From an uncultured Kiloniellaceae bacterium (GTDB lineage: Bacteria; Pseudomonadota; Alphaproteobacteria; Kiloniellales; Kiloniellaceae), in NCBI GenBank assembly GCA_947500035.1, contig CANMQP010000005.1, positions 186,001-250,000 on the forward strand: a stretch of 64,000 bases of DNA. The letters run 5' to 3'. The notes beneath the pieces are model-generated. The model was not told the DNA's origin, did not search any database, and saw nothing but the letters and a program-made list of their open reading frames with translations. Position numbers and translations under genes: made by a program. Every line of letters begins with the position of its first letter. The first letter of the stretch is position 1. Of the stretch, positions 1 through 7,939 are shown in pieces.

Positions 1-564
1 GGACCGGTGCTGCCTTACAGCGAGAACGAACCTTTTGTGCTGAGCGGTCCGAAAATCAGACGCTTCGGGGACCGGCTCTATCTTTTCTATATCGCGGGAC
101 GGAAATGGATCCTGGCCGACGGGCGGGCCGAGCCGGTCTACAAGATCCGCATGGCACAGTCGGACGACGGCGTGACCTGGCAAAAGCTGGACCGGGACCT
201 GATCGAGAGCCGTATCGAGGAAGACGAGGCGCAGGCCAGTCCGGACGTCTTCTTTCGGAACGGCCGCTATCACATGTTCTTCTGCTACCGCTACAGCATC
301 GGCTACCGGGGCAAGGAGAAGGGGTACCGTATCGGCTACGCCCATTCCACGGATATGGAAAACTGGGTCCGGGACGACGCGAAGGCCGGGCTGGAGGTAT
401 CGGAGTCAGGGTGGGATTCGGAAATGGTCAGCTACCCGCATGTCTTCGAGCTGGATGGCAAGACTTACATGTTCTATCTGGGTAACGGAGTCGGGAAGCT
501 GGGGTTCGGCCTGGCCGAGCTGCAAGGGGCTTTGGATGCGCCGAACGTGGGTGACGCAGAATGA
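1..564 (+). CDS. Beta-propeller glycosidase-like protein, 3' part only
   Basis: The frame is open from base 1, so the gene begins outside the window and only the last 187 residues are seen. The GTG at 7 is not needed as a start. The protein repeats short strand patterns such as YHMFFCYRYS, GYRIGYAHS and SGWDSEM, typical of five-bladed beta-propeller glycosidase-like proteins (GH43/GH32/GH130-like). It is clearly paralogous to the C-terminal half of the next gene, which it overlaps by 4 bases (ATGA). The neighbours suggest surface-glycan processing. The substrate is unknown, and I cannot tell whether it is catalytic. Confidence 0.7.
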   Translation, partial: GPVLPYSENEPFVLSGPKIRRFGDRLYLFYIAGRKWILADGRAEPVYKIRMAQSDDGVTWQKLDRDLIESRIEEDEAQASPDVFFRNGRYHMFFCYRYSIGYRGKEKGYRIGYAHSTDMENWVRDDAKAGLEVSESGWDSEMVSYPHVFELDGKTYMFYLGNGVGKLGFGLAELQGALDAPNVGDAE

Positions 565-1520
565 AGTGGCGCAAAATCGGTCAGATTTTCGATCCGCGGG
601 AGCACACGCTGCCGGAAGGCTGTGTCGCGTTCGCACAGTCGCCGCAAACGCTGGTCTTCGACGATTTTGTACGGGTCTACTTTTCGACGCGCCAGAGGGA
701 CGAAGCAACCGGGAAGTTCCTGAGCCACGTTGCCTTCGTTGACTTCGACAAGGATTTCGGCGCGATCCGGGGCGTTTCCGCCAAAAAGGTCCTGCCCTTG
801 GGCGCACTCGGGAGTTTCGACGAGCACGGCGTCTTCCCCTTTAATCCCTTGCGCCATGAAGGCCGGGTGATGGCCTATACCTGCGGTTGGAGCCGGCGGG
901 TGTCAGTCTCCGTCGAAACCGGGGTCGGACTGGTGTTCAGCGACGATGACGGCGAGACCTTCACCCGCAGGGGCCTGGGCGGGCCCATTCTGGGGGCCTC
1001 CCTGCGCGAGCCTTTTCTGGTCGGCGACGCCTTCGTCCGGGTTTTCGAGGGCAGGTTTCATATGTGGTACATGTTCGGAACTGATTGGAAGCACTTCGAG
1101 GGCGCTGAGCTGCCGGAGCGTACTTACAAGATCGGTCACGCCGTTTCAGCAGACGGCGTGCAGTGGCGAAAGCGCGAGGGGGAGGCGATCATTCCCGATC
1201 GGCTGGCGAGTGACGAAAGCCAGGCGTTGCCGAGCGTGATCGAGCTCGGTGGCCGCTATCACATGTACTTCTGTTACCGGCATTCATCAGACTTCCGCAA
1301 GAACGCCGCGCGCGGTTACAGGATCGGCCATGCATCTTCGGAGGATCTGCAAAACTGGATCAGGGACGACGAGGACCTGGGCATCGATCTTTCGCAAAGC
1401 GGCTGGGACTCGGAAATGATGTGCTACCCCCATGTCTTCGCCTGCAACGATCGGACTTACATGCTCTACAACGGTAACGCATTCGGGCGCGATGGCTTCG
1501 GTCTCGCGGTGCTGGAATGA
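561..1520 (+). CDS. Beta-propeller glycosidase-like protein
   Basis: 319 residues. Repeated blade-like segments are visible: FHMWYMFGTDW, YKIGHAVSADGVQW, YHMYFCYRHSSDF, GYRIGHASSEDLQNW and SGWDSEMMCYPHVF. They fit the five-bladed propeller fold of GH43/GH32/GH130-like enzymes. No signal peptide is seen, so a cytoplasmic role in glycan-precursor or surface-polysaccharide metabolism is likely. The start ATG overlaps the upstream paralogue's stop, and the stop overlaps the next ATG at 1517, so the four genes are probably co-translated. Specific activity is not predictable from what can be seen. Confidence 0.65.
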   Translation: MKWRKIGQIFDPREHTLPEGCVAFAQSPQTLVFDDFVRVYFSTRQRDEATGKFLSHVAFVDFDKDFGAIRGVSAKKVLPLGALGSFDEHGVFPFNPLRHEGRVMAYTCGWSRRVSVSVETGVGLVFSDDDGETFTRRGLGGPILGASLREPFLVGDAFVRVFEGRFHMWYMFGTDWKHFEGAELPERTYKIGHAVSADGVQWRKREGEAIIPDRLASDESQALPSVIELGGRYHMYFCYRHSSDFRKNAARGYRIGHASSEDLQNWIRDDEDLGIDLSQSGWDSEMMCYPHVFACNDRTYMLYNGNAFGRDGFGLAVLE

Positions 1521-2011
1521 GTGTTGCGGATCTCAGCTTCCGGCAGTCAACGGCCTCAGCCGATGCCGTCGGCGCGCATCTGTGGGCCTGCGACGCGGCC
1601 TTCGTCCCAAAGCTCAGCGAAGGACTGGATATCGACGCCTATGCCGAAAAGATCGTTCGTCATGCTATCACCTTTGAGGCTTGGCAGGAGGGTCTGCTCG
1701 TCGGCCTGGTCGCAGCCTACATCAATGACGTGGAGCGGCGGATAAGCTATGTGACCAACGTCACGGTCGAACCGGTTCTCATGGGCAAGGACGTTGCGGC
1801 GATCCTGTTCGAATCCTGCCTTGCCTCTGCGCGCGAGAAGGATTTTGACGCAATGGAGCTGGAGGTCGCGCAGGATAACCACCGCGCGATCCGCTTTTAC
1901 GAGAAATTTGGTTTTCAGGTTCAGGGCAGAAGGAACGCCAAACTTCAGATGGCTTTGAACCTGAAACCGCAACCACAACCGCCCGAGCCTTTGACAGGAG
2001 GTACGCGATGA
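1517..2011 (+). CDS. GNAT-family N-acetyltransferase
   Basis: 164 residues with the C-terminal GNAT pattern: a beta4 strand (VTNVTVEPVLMGKDVAAILFESCLA, acetyl-CoA loop region), then LEVAQDN..AIRFYEKFGFQVQGRR, the classic NxxAxxxYxKxGF block. It probably acetylates a small molecule such as an amino sugar, given its place between glycosidase-like genes and a methyltransferase with rfbA nearby. ATGA overlaps occur on both sides (561-1520 stop and 2008 start). The N-terminal 40 residues are less typical. The acceptor is not identifiable. Confidence 0.8.
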   Translation: MSVADLSFRQSTASADAVGAHLWACDAAFVPKLSEGLDIDAYAEKIVRHAITFEAWQEGLLVGLVAAYINDVERRISYVTNVTVEPVLMGKDVAAILFESCLASAREKDFDAMELEVAQDNHRAIRFYEKFGFQVQGRRNAKLQMALNLKPQPQPPEPLTGGTR

Positions 2012-2763
2012 GCGCCACAACGGCCAAGAACTCTCCCTCGGCAAGGGACCTCGATGCCGAGTTCGGCGATAGCGACGCGCGCAGGTATGCCTACGCCTTC
2101 GATGATCTTATGAAGGTTTTCATGATGCGGACCTTCAAGAACTACGCACCGAAAGGACGGGCGCTCGAACTCGGCTGCTTCAAGGGTGCGTTTACGCGCT
2201 TGCTGATCGATGAGTTCGACGACGTGACCGCGGTCGAAGGGGCGCCGACTCTTGCCGCGGAATTGGAACAGCGTTTTGCCGGGCGGGCGAGGATTGTCTG
2301 CGGTCTCTTCGAGGAGGTGGTGCTCGAGGGCAAGTTCGATGCGATCTTTCTGATGCATACACTGGAGCACTGTGACGATCCGATTCTGGTTTTAAGCCGG
2401 ATCAGAGAGTGGCTGACACCGGAAGGGCAGCTGTTCTTGGCCTGTCCCAACGCCAATGCGCCTTCGCGCCAGATCGCGGTAAAGATGGGGTTGATTTCAC
2501 ATAACGCGGCCGTCACCCCGGCCGAGGCGGAACACGGCCACCGCTGCACCTATTCTCTGGACACTCTGCAGCGCGATGCTATCGAGGCCGGTCTCAAGGT
2601 TGCCGGCAGCGGCGGGGTTTTCTTCAAGCCCCTGGCGAATTTTCAGATCGACAAAGCCAAAGAGCTCGGCGTGATCGACGATGCGTTTTTGGAGGGCTGC
2701 TACAAGCTCGGTGAAGTCTATCCGGATCTCTGCGCGACCGTATATCTAGTCTGCACGCGATAA
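2008..2763 (+). CDS. Class I SAM-dependent methyltransferase
   Basis: 251 residues. Motif I is ALELGCFKGAFT (about residue 52), followed by an acidic strand end (VTAVEGAP). The post-motif HTLEHCDDPILVL and the LTPEGQLFLACPN strand are typical of Methyltransf_11/23 proteins from sugar-modification clusters. It is last in the overlapping run of 1-2763. The start ATG overlaps the acetyltransferase stop and is preceded by an AGGAGG ribosome-binding site at about 1998. It probably methylates a sugar or lipid-linked glycan intermediate; the substrate is inferred only from context. Confidence 0.8.
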   Translation: MSATTAKNSPSARDLDAEFGDSDARRYAYAFDDLMKVFMMRTFKNYAPKGRALELGCFKGAFTRLLIDEFDDVTAVEGAPTLAAELEQRFAGRARIVCGLFEEVVLEGKFDAIFLMHTLEHCDDPILVLSRIREWLTPEGQLFLACPNANAPSRQIAVKMGLISHNAAVTPAEAEHGHRCTYSLDTLQRDAIEAGLKVAGSGGVFFKPLANFQIDKAKELGVIDDAFLEGCYKLGEVYPDLCATVYLVCTR

Positions 2764-2787
2764 AACGCTTCGAGCGCACCGGATAGC

Positions 2788-3684
2788 TTAGTGCCGGTGC
2801 TCCAGCAAATCCGACAGATAATTGCCGTAAGGCGAATTGCCGTAATTCATTGAGAGGGTCTGGAGCTGCGCGTCATCGATCCACTGCTGGCGCCAGGCAA
2901 TTTCTTCCAGACAGGCGATCTTGAAGCCCTGACGATGGTCGACCGCCTGAATGTAGGCCGCGGCCTCGGCCAAAGCGTCGTGGGTGCCGACGTCGAGCCA
3001 GGCAATGCCGCGGCCCATGCGTTCCACGGAGAGATCGCCCCGTTTCATGTAGGCGCGCACCACGTCGATGATTTCGGTCTCGCCGCGTTTGGAAGGCTTC
3101 AGGTTCCGGGCGATCTCAACCACATCGTTGTCGAAGAAATACATGCCCGTAACCGCATAGTCGGACCGCGGCCGTTTCGGTTTTTCCGCGATGCTGGTCG
3201 GATTGCCTTCCTCGTCGAAGGCCACGACGCCATAGCGTTCCGGGTCGCTGACCACGTAGGCGAAGATCGTCGCGCCGTGGTTCGAGGTGACCGCCCGGCG
3301 CAGTTGCTCAACCAGCCCCTGGCCGTAAAAAATGTTGTCGCCAAGGATCAGGGTCACCGGATCCTCGCCGATAAAATCAGCAGCGATCACGAAGGCCTGC
3401 GGCACGCCTTCGGGCTTTTCCTGAATCGCGTAGTCCAGTTGTATGCCGAACCGGCTGCCGTCGCCCAGCAGATTGCGGAAGAGATCCTGCTGATCCGGCG
3501 CGGTGATGATCAGAACCTCATCGATCCCCGCCAGCATCAGGTTCGAGAGGGGATAGTAGATCATCGGCTTATCGTAGACCGGCAAGAGCTGCTTGCTGAC
3601 GGAAACGGTCAGCGGATGCAGGCGGCTGCCCGACCCTCCGGCAAGAACGATGCCCTTGCGGCTTACTTTATCAAGCTTGGTCAT
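2788..3684 (-). CDS. rfbA: Glucose-1-phosphate thymidylyltransferase RfbA
   Basis: 298 residues, the normal RfbA length. It makes dTDP-glucose from dTTP and glucose-1-phosphate, the first step to dTDP-deoxysugars. Visible motifs are the nucleotide-binding loop GIVLAGGSGSRLHPLT (residues 11-26), SKQLLPVYDKPMIYYPLS, the metal-site LGDNIFYG, and ERYGVVAFDEEG. No rfbB, rfbC or rfbD lies in the window, so the rest of the pathway must be elsewhere. It is divergent from the aminotransferase at 3838, which suggests a dTDP-amino-sugar product. That link is an inference. Confidence 0.95.
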   Translation of the reverse strand: MTKLDKVSRKGIVLAGGSGSRLHPLTVSVSKQLLPVYDKPMIYYPLSNLMLAGIDEVLIITAPDQQDLFRNLLGDGSRFGIQLDYAIQEKPEGVPQAFVIAADFIGEDPVTLILGDNIFYGQGLVEQLRRAVTSNHGATIFAYVVSDPERYGVVAFDEEGNPTSIAEKPKRPRSDYAVTGMYFFDNDVVEIARNLKPSKRGETEIIDVVRAYMKRGDLSVERMGRGIAWLDVGTHDALAEAAAYIQAVDHRQGFKIACLEEIAWRQQWIDDAQLQTLSMNYGNSPYGNYLSDLLEHRH

Positions 3685-3766
3685 ATCGGCTCTTGATGGG
3701 GTCTGTTTAATTCAACGCGTTAACAAACCGTTGTTTTTCATTCTGTAGAATTATTAACGTTACTGC

Positions 3767-3781
3767 TTAAAACTGTCTTAA
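3767..3781. promoter_or_regulatory. Possible CtrA box (TTAA-N7-TTAA)
   Basis: TTAA-AACTGTC-TTAA lies in the 153-bp divergent gap between rfbA and the aminotransferase. It matches the full alphaproteobacterial CtrA consensus, but this gap is A/T-rich, so a chance match is quite possible. Confidence 0.3.
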
Positions 3782-3837
3782 AGACCAGGAAATTCAGTCT
3801 CTTCCTTATCCGATCGTCAACCAGCCGAGTAAACCCC

Positions 3838-5016
3838 GTGCCGCACGTCGTCAGAGAACCGACATTTACCGTGAACTTTTCGGCAAGTGCCGAGCAGCCA
3901 GCCGCTAACACGATCCCCTTGATGCGGCCGCGGCTGCCCGGCGTGGCGCGGATCGCGCCCTATATCCAGCAGATCGACGCAAACCGCTGGTATTCCAACT
4001 TCGGGCCCCTCGTGTGCAGTTTCGAGGACCGGTTGGCCGCGCATTATGACAGCGATCCGGGCTCCGTCCTGGCCGTCGCAAACGGCACCCTCGGCCTGAC
4101 GCTCGCGCTGCAGGGCGTGGCACCGCTGCCGGGTGACCTTTGTATGCTGCCTGCCTTCACCTTCAGCGCCTCGGCTTCGGCGGTGATCGCGGCAGGCCTC
4201 GTGCCCTGGTTTGTGGATGTGGATCCCGAGAGCTGGGCGCTGGAGCCCTCGCTGGCGCGCGACTACCTGCGCGACGCACCGGGCCGTGTGGCCGCGGTTA
4301 TGCCGGTTTCGGTCTTTGGCCGACCGCTTGAGGTCGCCCCCTGGGACAAATTTACCGCCGAAACCGGGATACCCGCGGTTATTGATGGAGCGGCGAGCTT
4401 CGATGCGGCGCGGGTGGGGCAGTCTCCCGTTATGATCAGCCTTCATGCCACCAAGGTTTTCGGGGTGGGCGAGGGCGGCCTTATCCTCACGCAGGATAAG
4501 GAGCTGCTCGCGCGCATCCGCAGCCTCTCGAGCTTCGGCTTTTCCCTCGAACAGGAAAAAAATACCGACGGGCGTGCTGCGCTGTTGCCTGGCTTCAATG
4601 GAAAACTCAGCGAGTATTCGGCCGCCGTCGGTCTGGCGGGGCTCGATGAGTGGACCGCCACACGCCGGCGCTTCCTGGAAATCCGGGACGAGTATCTGTG
4701 GGTTATGGCGGATCTGCCCGCTGTGAGGCCGCAACCGGGCGGGCACGAGCCCTGGGCCTCCGCCACCATCAACTTCGAGACCCCGCACAAAAGCGCCAAA
4801 AGCCTCGTTGACGCACTGGCGCGGAGCGGGATTCAGGCCCGGCGCTGGTGGGGCGACGGTTGCCACAGCGCTCCTGCCTTTGCCGCTTGTCCCCGCGGCC
4901 CGCTGCCGGTGACGGATCGTTTGATCGACAGCGTGATCGGTCTGCCCTTCTATCTGGATATCACCCGGGACGATATCCTCGCGGTAAAAGATGCAATCGC
5001 CCGGCTCATTCGATAA
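3838..5016 (+). CDS. DegT/DnrJ/EryC1-type PLP aminotransferase
   Basis: 392 residues from a GTG start; an in-frame ATG at 3922 (before RPRLPG) is a reasonable alternative. Family features are the cofactor-phosphate region ANGTLGLTLAL, the PLP-ring aspartate in VIDGAASF (about residue 183), and the Schiff-base lysine in SLHATKVFGVGEGG (about residue 206). These enzymes transfer an amino group to keto-sugar nucleotides. With rfbA divergent next door, a dTDP-linked amino sugar for surface glycan or flagellin decoration is plausible but unproven. The next gene is the first flagellin, 418 bp downstream. Confidence 0.85.
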   Translation: MPHVVREPTFTVNFSASAEQPAANTIPLMRPRLPGVARIAPYIQQIDANRWYSNFGPLVCSFEDRLAAHYDSDPGSVLAVANGTLGLTLALQGVAPLPGDLCMLPAFTFSASASAVIAAGLVPWFVDVDPESWALEPSLARDYLRDAPGRVAAVMPVSVFGRPLEVAPWDKFTAETGIPAVIDGAASFDAARVGQSPVMISLHATKVFGVGEGGLILTQDKELLARIRSLSSFGFSLEQEKNTDGRAALLPGFNGKLSEYSAAVGLAGLDEWTATRRRFLEIRDEYLWVMADLPAVRPQPGGHEPWASATINFETPHKSAKSLVDALARSGIQARRWWGDGCHSAPAFAACPRGPLPVTDRLIDSVIGLPFYLDITRDDILAVKDAIARLIR

Positions 5017-5163
5017 GTCTCTTGATTTGGGTCTTGCGGACCGATCTTCCGGCTTAGCGTCACAGCGGCTTTAGCTGCCCTGCCGCGTTTCGCGGCTTGC
5101 CCGCGCAGCAGGCCCCGGCCTTTTGTTTTCCGCAGACTTTCCGGCACGGCTCCAGCCGGCGCT

Positions 5164-5178
5164 CGGCAGTCTTTGCCG
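5164..5178. promoter_or_regulatory. ftr-like inverted repeat upstream of flagellin 1
   Basis: CGGCA-GTCTT-TGCCG, centred about 142 bp upstream of the -12 GC of the sigma-54 promoter. It resembles the inverted repeats bound by the enhancer protein FlbD in Caulobacter. The same arrangement occurs at 6563, 8941, 10579, 42049 and 55809. Confidence 0.6.
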
Positions 5179-5298
5179 GGAACCAGGGGCATTTTTTCCA
5201 AACCTTCCAGCAGAGATTGCCCAGTGTCCCTGCTGACTAAGTTTGCTCTTGGCCCGCAAATAATTGAATACAAACGATAAACACAAGTATGCGTGCTT

Positions 5299-5313
5299 TG
5301 GCACGAGGATTGC
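5299..5313 (+). promoter_or_regulatory. Sigma-54 promoter of flagellin 1
   Basis: TGGCACGAGGATTGC is an almost perfect match to the -24/-12 consensus, with GG-N10-GC spacing. The -12 GC is about 121 bases before the flagellin ATG, giving a long leader. The rest of the gap 5017-5434 shows no gene. Confidence 0.85.
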
Positions 5314-5434
5314 GGAACTGCTCCTGAAGAAATTTTTCATGCCCCGCCCTTGAGAGACGAAGCTTCAAGGTGCAGCGGCATTGAGTTTAACACCCACCGC
5401 TTGGAGACGAGCGGACAGATTAAGGAGATGCGGA

Positions 5435-6265
5435 ATGCCGACAGTCACGACAAATACCGCAGCGAATTCGGCCCTCAGGTTTCTAAACTACAACGCCATG
5501 CAGTCCGGGTCATCGGTGTCCAAGCTGGCAAGCGGCTCGCGCATCGTGAAGGCGTCGGACGATGCTGCCGGTCTGGCGATCGGCACGCGGTTGAATTCGG
5601 ACGTGACGGTTTTGCGGCAGTCTGCGATTAACGCCTCGCAGGGCGGATCGATTATGTCGGTTGCCGATGGCGGTCTGGCGCGTATCGCGGACGTTCTGCA
5701 GCGCCTGAAGGCCCTGGCGGCTCAATCGCTCTCCGGCGTACCCACGAATACGGAACGTGGCTTCATCGACGCCGAATTCCAAAGTCTGCTGGCGGAAATC
5801 GACGGCATGGCGGCGACAACCCGCTTTAACGGCGACTCCTTGTTGGATGGGACTACGACGCAGCAAAGCTACTTCGTTGGTACCGACCCTGCGGACGTTA
5901 TCCTTGTTGACTTTACGGGCTTTGGATCCGCCACCTTCACAACCGGCGGCATTTCGCTCGCTGGCGAGAGCGTGTCGACGGTCGCCCTTGCAACCTCTGC
6001 CATGACTGCGGTGGACTTGTCGATTGACCGGATCTCCGAAGCCCGGGCCAATGTCGGTGCCATTCTCTCGCGCTTTGAGTTCCGGGGGCAGCAGATCACG
6101 ACGGCTCTGGAGAACGTCTCTGCCGCGCGCTCCGCGATCATGGATGTCGATCTGGCCGAAGAGCAGAGCAAACTGGTCTCCTCCCAGGTCCTTGTCCAGG
6201 CGTCGGTTTCGGCGCTTTCCCAGGCCAATCAGCTACCGCAGAGCCTCTTGTCACTCCTTCAGTAA
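5435..6265 (+). CDS. fliC: Flagellin 1 (subfamily 1)
   Basis: 276 residues, a short flagellin of D0/D1 type with little variable middle. Filament subunit, exported by the flagellar type III apparatus. The N-terminal D0/D1 block (TNTAANSALRFLNYN, SKLASGSRIVKASDDAAGLAIGTRLNSD) and C-terminal block (DVDLAEEQSKLVSSQVLVQASVSALSQANQ) are intact. The start at 5435 fits AAGGAG seven bases upstream and the matching start of flagellin 2; an in-frame ATG at 5381 would add 18 residues lacking family similarity. Bases 6062-6216 are identical to flagellin 2. Confidence 0.95.
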   Translation: MPTVTTNTAANSALRFLNYNAMQSGSSVSKLASGSRIVKASDDAAGLAIGTRLNSDVTVLRQSAINASQGGSIMSVADGGLARIADVLQRLKALAAQSLSGVPTNTERGFIDAEFQSLLAEIDGMAATTRFNGDSLLDGTTTQQSYFVGTDPADVILVDFTGFGSATFTTGGISLAGESVSTVALATSAMTAVDLSIDRISEARANVGAILSRFEFRGQQITTALENVSAARSAIMDVDLAEEQSKLVSSQVLVQASVSALSQANQLPQSLLSLLQ

Positions 6266-6562
6266 GGCATTCCTGTGGTCTTTGTCGCTTCAGATGGGCT
6301 GAGCGCAGCCGAATCTTGACCGGCATCCTTGTTGGCCTTGCCGTGAATAGAGATGTGACCCGGCGCGTGGTCTTCTCGAGCCAGGTGCGATCATCCCAGA
6401 GGCTGTTGTTGGCTTCATTGACCGCAGGATTCTTATTGATTTGAGCCGCTGACTCAGCGGGCTGGAAAGATCACGGTCAACCTACTCCCGTAACGGTCAT
6501 ACGCAACAGGGCCTCTACTTCCCGGTTTAGCGGGCTTCGACCGGGCAGTTATATCCTGCCGA

Positions 6563-6577
6563 CGGCAGACTTTGCCG
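6563..6577. promoter_or_regulatory. ftr-like inverted repeat upstream of flagellin 2
   Basis: CGGCA-GACTT-TGCCG, about 142 bp upstream of the -12 element, the same spacing as at flagellin 1. The surrounding gap 6266-6830 contains no convincing gene. Confidence 0.6.
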
Positions 6578-6697
6578 GTATGAGGTCCGGTTTTGCTAAA
6601 TTTGCCCAGTAGAAACGGCCTCATTTTGGGGATGAAAAGACCTTAAGGTGTGGAATAACTATTTGAAAAATATATATAAAAAATAATATCTAAAATT

Positions 6698-6712
6698 TGG
6701 CACGTAGTTTGC
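6698..6712 (+). promoter_or_regulatory. Sigma-54 promoter of flagellin 2
   Basis: TGGCACGTAGTTTGC with GG-N10-GC spacing, in an A/T-rich stretch. The predicted leader to the ATG at 6831 is about 118 nt. Confidence 0.85.
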
Positions 6713-6830
6713 TCAATAGCTTTCAACGGAATTTCCATGTCGTGCTGTCGGGTCAATAAGACCAGTGCGGTCCGCCATGGAGGTATAGCCAACCGCTCGG
6801 TGACGAGCAGATAAACTAAGGAGATGCGGA

Positions 6831-7679
6831 ATGCCGACAGTAACGACAAATACCGCAGCAAATTCGGCCCTCAGATTTCTAAACTACAACGCCGCCCAGT
6901 CCGGCTCTTCGGTATCGAAGCTGGCGAGTGGCTCGCGGATCGTGAAGGCGTCCGACGATGCCGCCGGTCTGGCGATCGGCACACGTCTGAATTCGGACGT
7001 GACGGTCTTGCGCCAGTCCGCCATCAACGCGTCCCAGGGCGGATCTATCATGGCGGTTGCCGACGGTGGTCTCGCCCGTATCGCGGACGTGTTGCAGCGT
7101 CTGAAAGCGCTGGCGGCTCAATCGCTCTCCGGTGTGCCCACGAATACGGAACGTGGCTTCATCGATGCCGAGTTTCAAAGCCTGCTGGCGGAAATTGACG
7201 GTATGGCGGCCACGACCCGCTTTAACGGAGACTCTCTGTTGGATGGGACCACGACCCAGCAAAGCTATTTTGTCGGTACCGATCCGGCCGATGTGATTCT
7301 GGTCGACTTCACCAGCTTAGGCGGGGCCGGCATCACAAACTTCACCACCGCCACAGGCGGTGGCATTGCGCTTGCTGGTCAGGGTGTATCGACGGTCGTA
7401 ACCGCCACGACGGCCATGGCGGCGGTGGACACGGCGATCGATAGTATTTCGGAAGCCCGGGCCAACGTCGGCGCTATTCTCTCGCGCTTTGAGTTCCGGG
7501 GGCAGCAGATCACGACGGCTCTGGAGAACGTCTCTGCCGCGCGCTCCGCGATCATGGATGTCGATCTGGCCGAAGAGCAGAGCAAACTGGTCTCCTCCCA
7601 GGTCCTTGTCCAGGCGTCGGTTTCGGCGCTCTCCCAGGCTAACCAGCTACCGCAGAGCCTCTTAGCGCTCCTTCAGTAG
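6831..7679 (+). CDS. fliC: Flagellin 2 (subfamily 1)
   Basis: 282 residues. Close paralogue of flagellin 1: same N-terminus, the same AAGGAG-ATGCGGA-ATG start context, and intact D0/D1 ends. It differs mainly at about residues 160-190, where a few residues are inserted (GAGITNFTTATGGG). Bases 7476-7630 are identical to 6062-6216 of flagellin 1, although earlier parts differ at many silent sites. It has its own sigma-54 promoter and a strong terminator, so it is a single-gene unit encoding a filament subunit. Confidence 0.95.
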   Translation: MPTVTTNTAANSALRFLNYNAAQSGSSVSKLASGSRIVKASDDAAGLAIGTRLNSDVTVLRQSAINASQGGSIMAVADGGLARIADVLQRLKALAAQSLSGVPTNTERGFIDAEFQSLLAEIDGMAATTRFNGDSLLDGTTTQQSYFVGTDPADVILVDFTSLGGAGITNFTTATGGGIALAGQGVSTVVTATTAMAAVDTAIDSISEARANVGAILSRFEFRGQQITTALENVSAARSAIMDVDLAEEQSKLVSSQVLVQASVSALSQANQLPQSLLALLQ

Positions 7680-7706
7680 GCTGTCTCCTAAAGTTACTGT
7701 CACTGC

Positions 7707-7738
7707 GAGTGGGGTGCACGCGCATCCCACTCTTTTTT
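7707..7738 (+). terminator. Terminator after flagellin 2
   Basis: Stem GAGTGGGGTGC / GCATCCCACTC (one G-T pair) with loop ACGC, followed by six T. Ends the flagellin 2 transcript. Confidence 0.85.
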
Positions 7739-7816
7739 CCCGTGACCGCTGGTTTTAGAATAGGACTGAAGCAGGTTGTGGCCTCAGGCTTTAAGAAAAT
7801 GAGGCTTGAACAGAGT

Positions 7817-7909
7817 CGCTTCGTCGGCAAGCTCGCCTCCGGTTCGCGGATCGCAAGGGCTTCCGTCGATGTCGCCGCTTCCACGGTCGCCGTTCTCTCC
7901 GATTCTGAT
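7817..7909 (+). pseudogene. Flagellin fragment (N-terminal D1 piece)
   Basis: 31 codons align without a gap to the conserved N-terminal block of flagellins 3-6: FVGKLASGSRIARASVDVAASTVAVLSDSD against SVGKLASGSRIVKASDDAAGLAIAARLNSD. Flanking codons show no flagellin similarity, and there is no matching start, promoter or leader. It sits just past the flagellin 2 terminator inside a 76-codon chance ORF (7709-7939). I read it as the remnant of a lost flagellin copy. Confidence 0.75.
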
Positions 7910-7939
7910 CATATAAAACATATACTGTCCCTAAAATAG

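Noticed and set aside
5381-5434. Earlier ATG for flagellin 1
   Set aside because: Eighteen extra residues match no flagellin, while the ATG at 5435 has a good ribosome-binding site and the family N-terminus.
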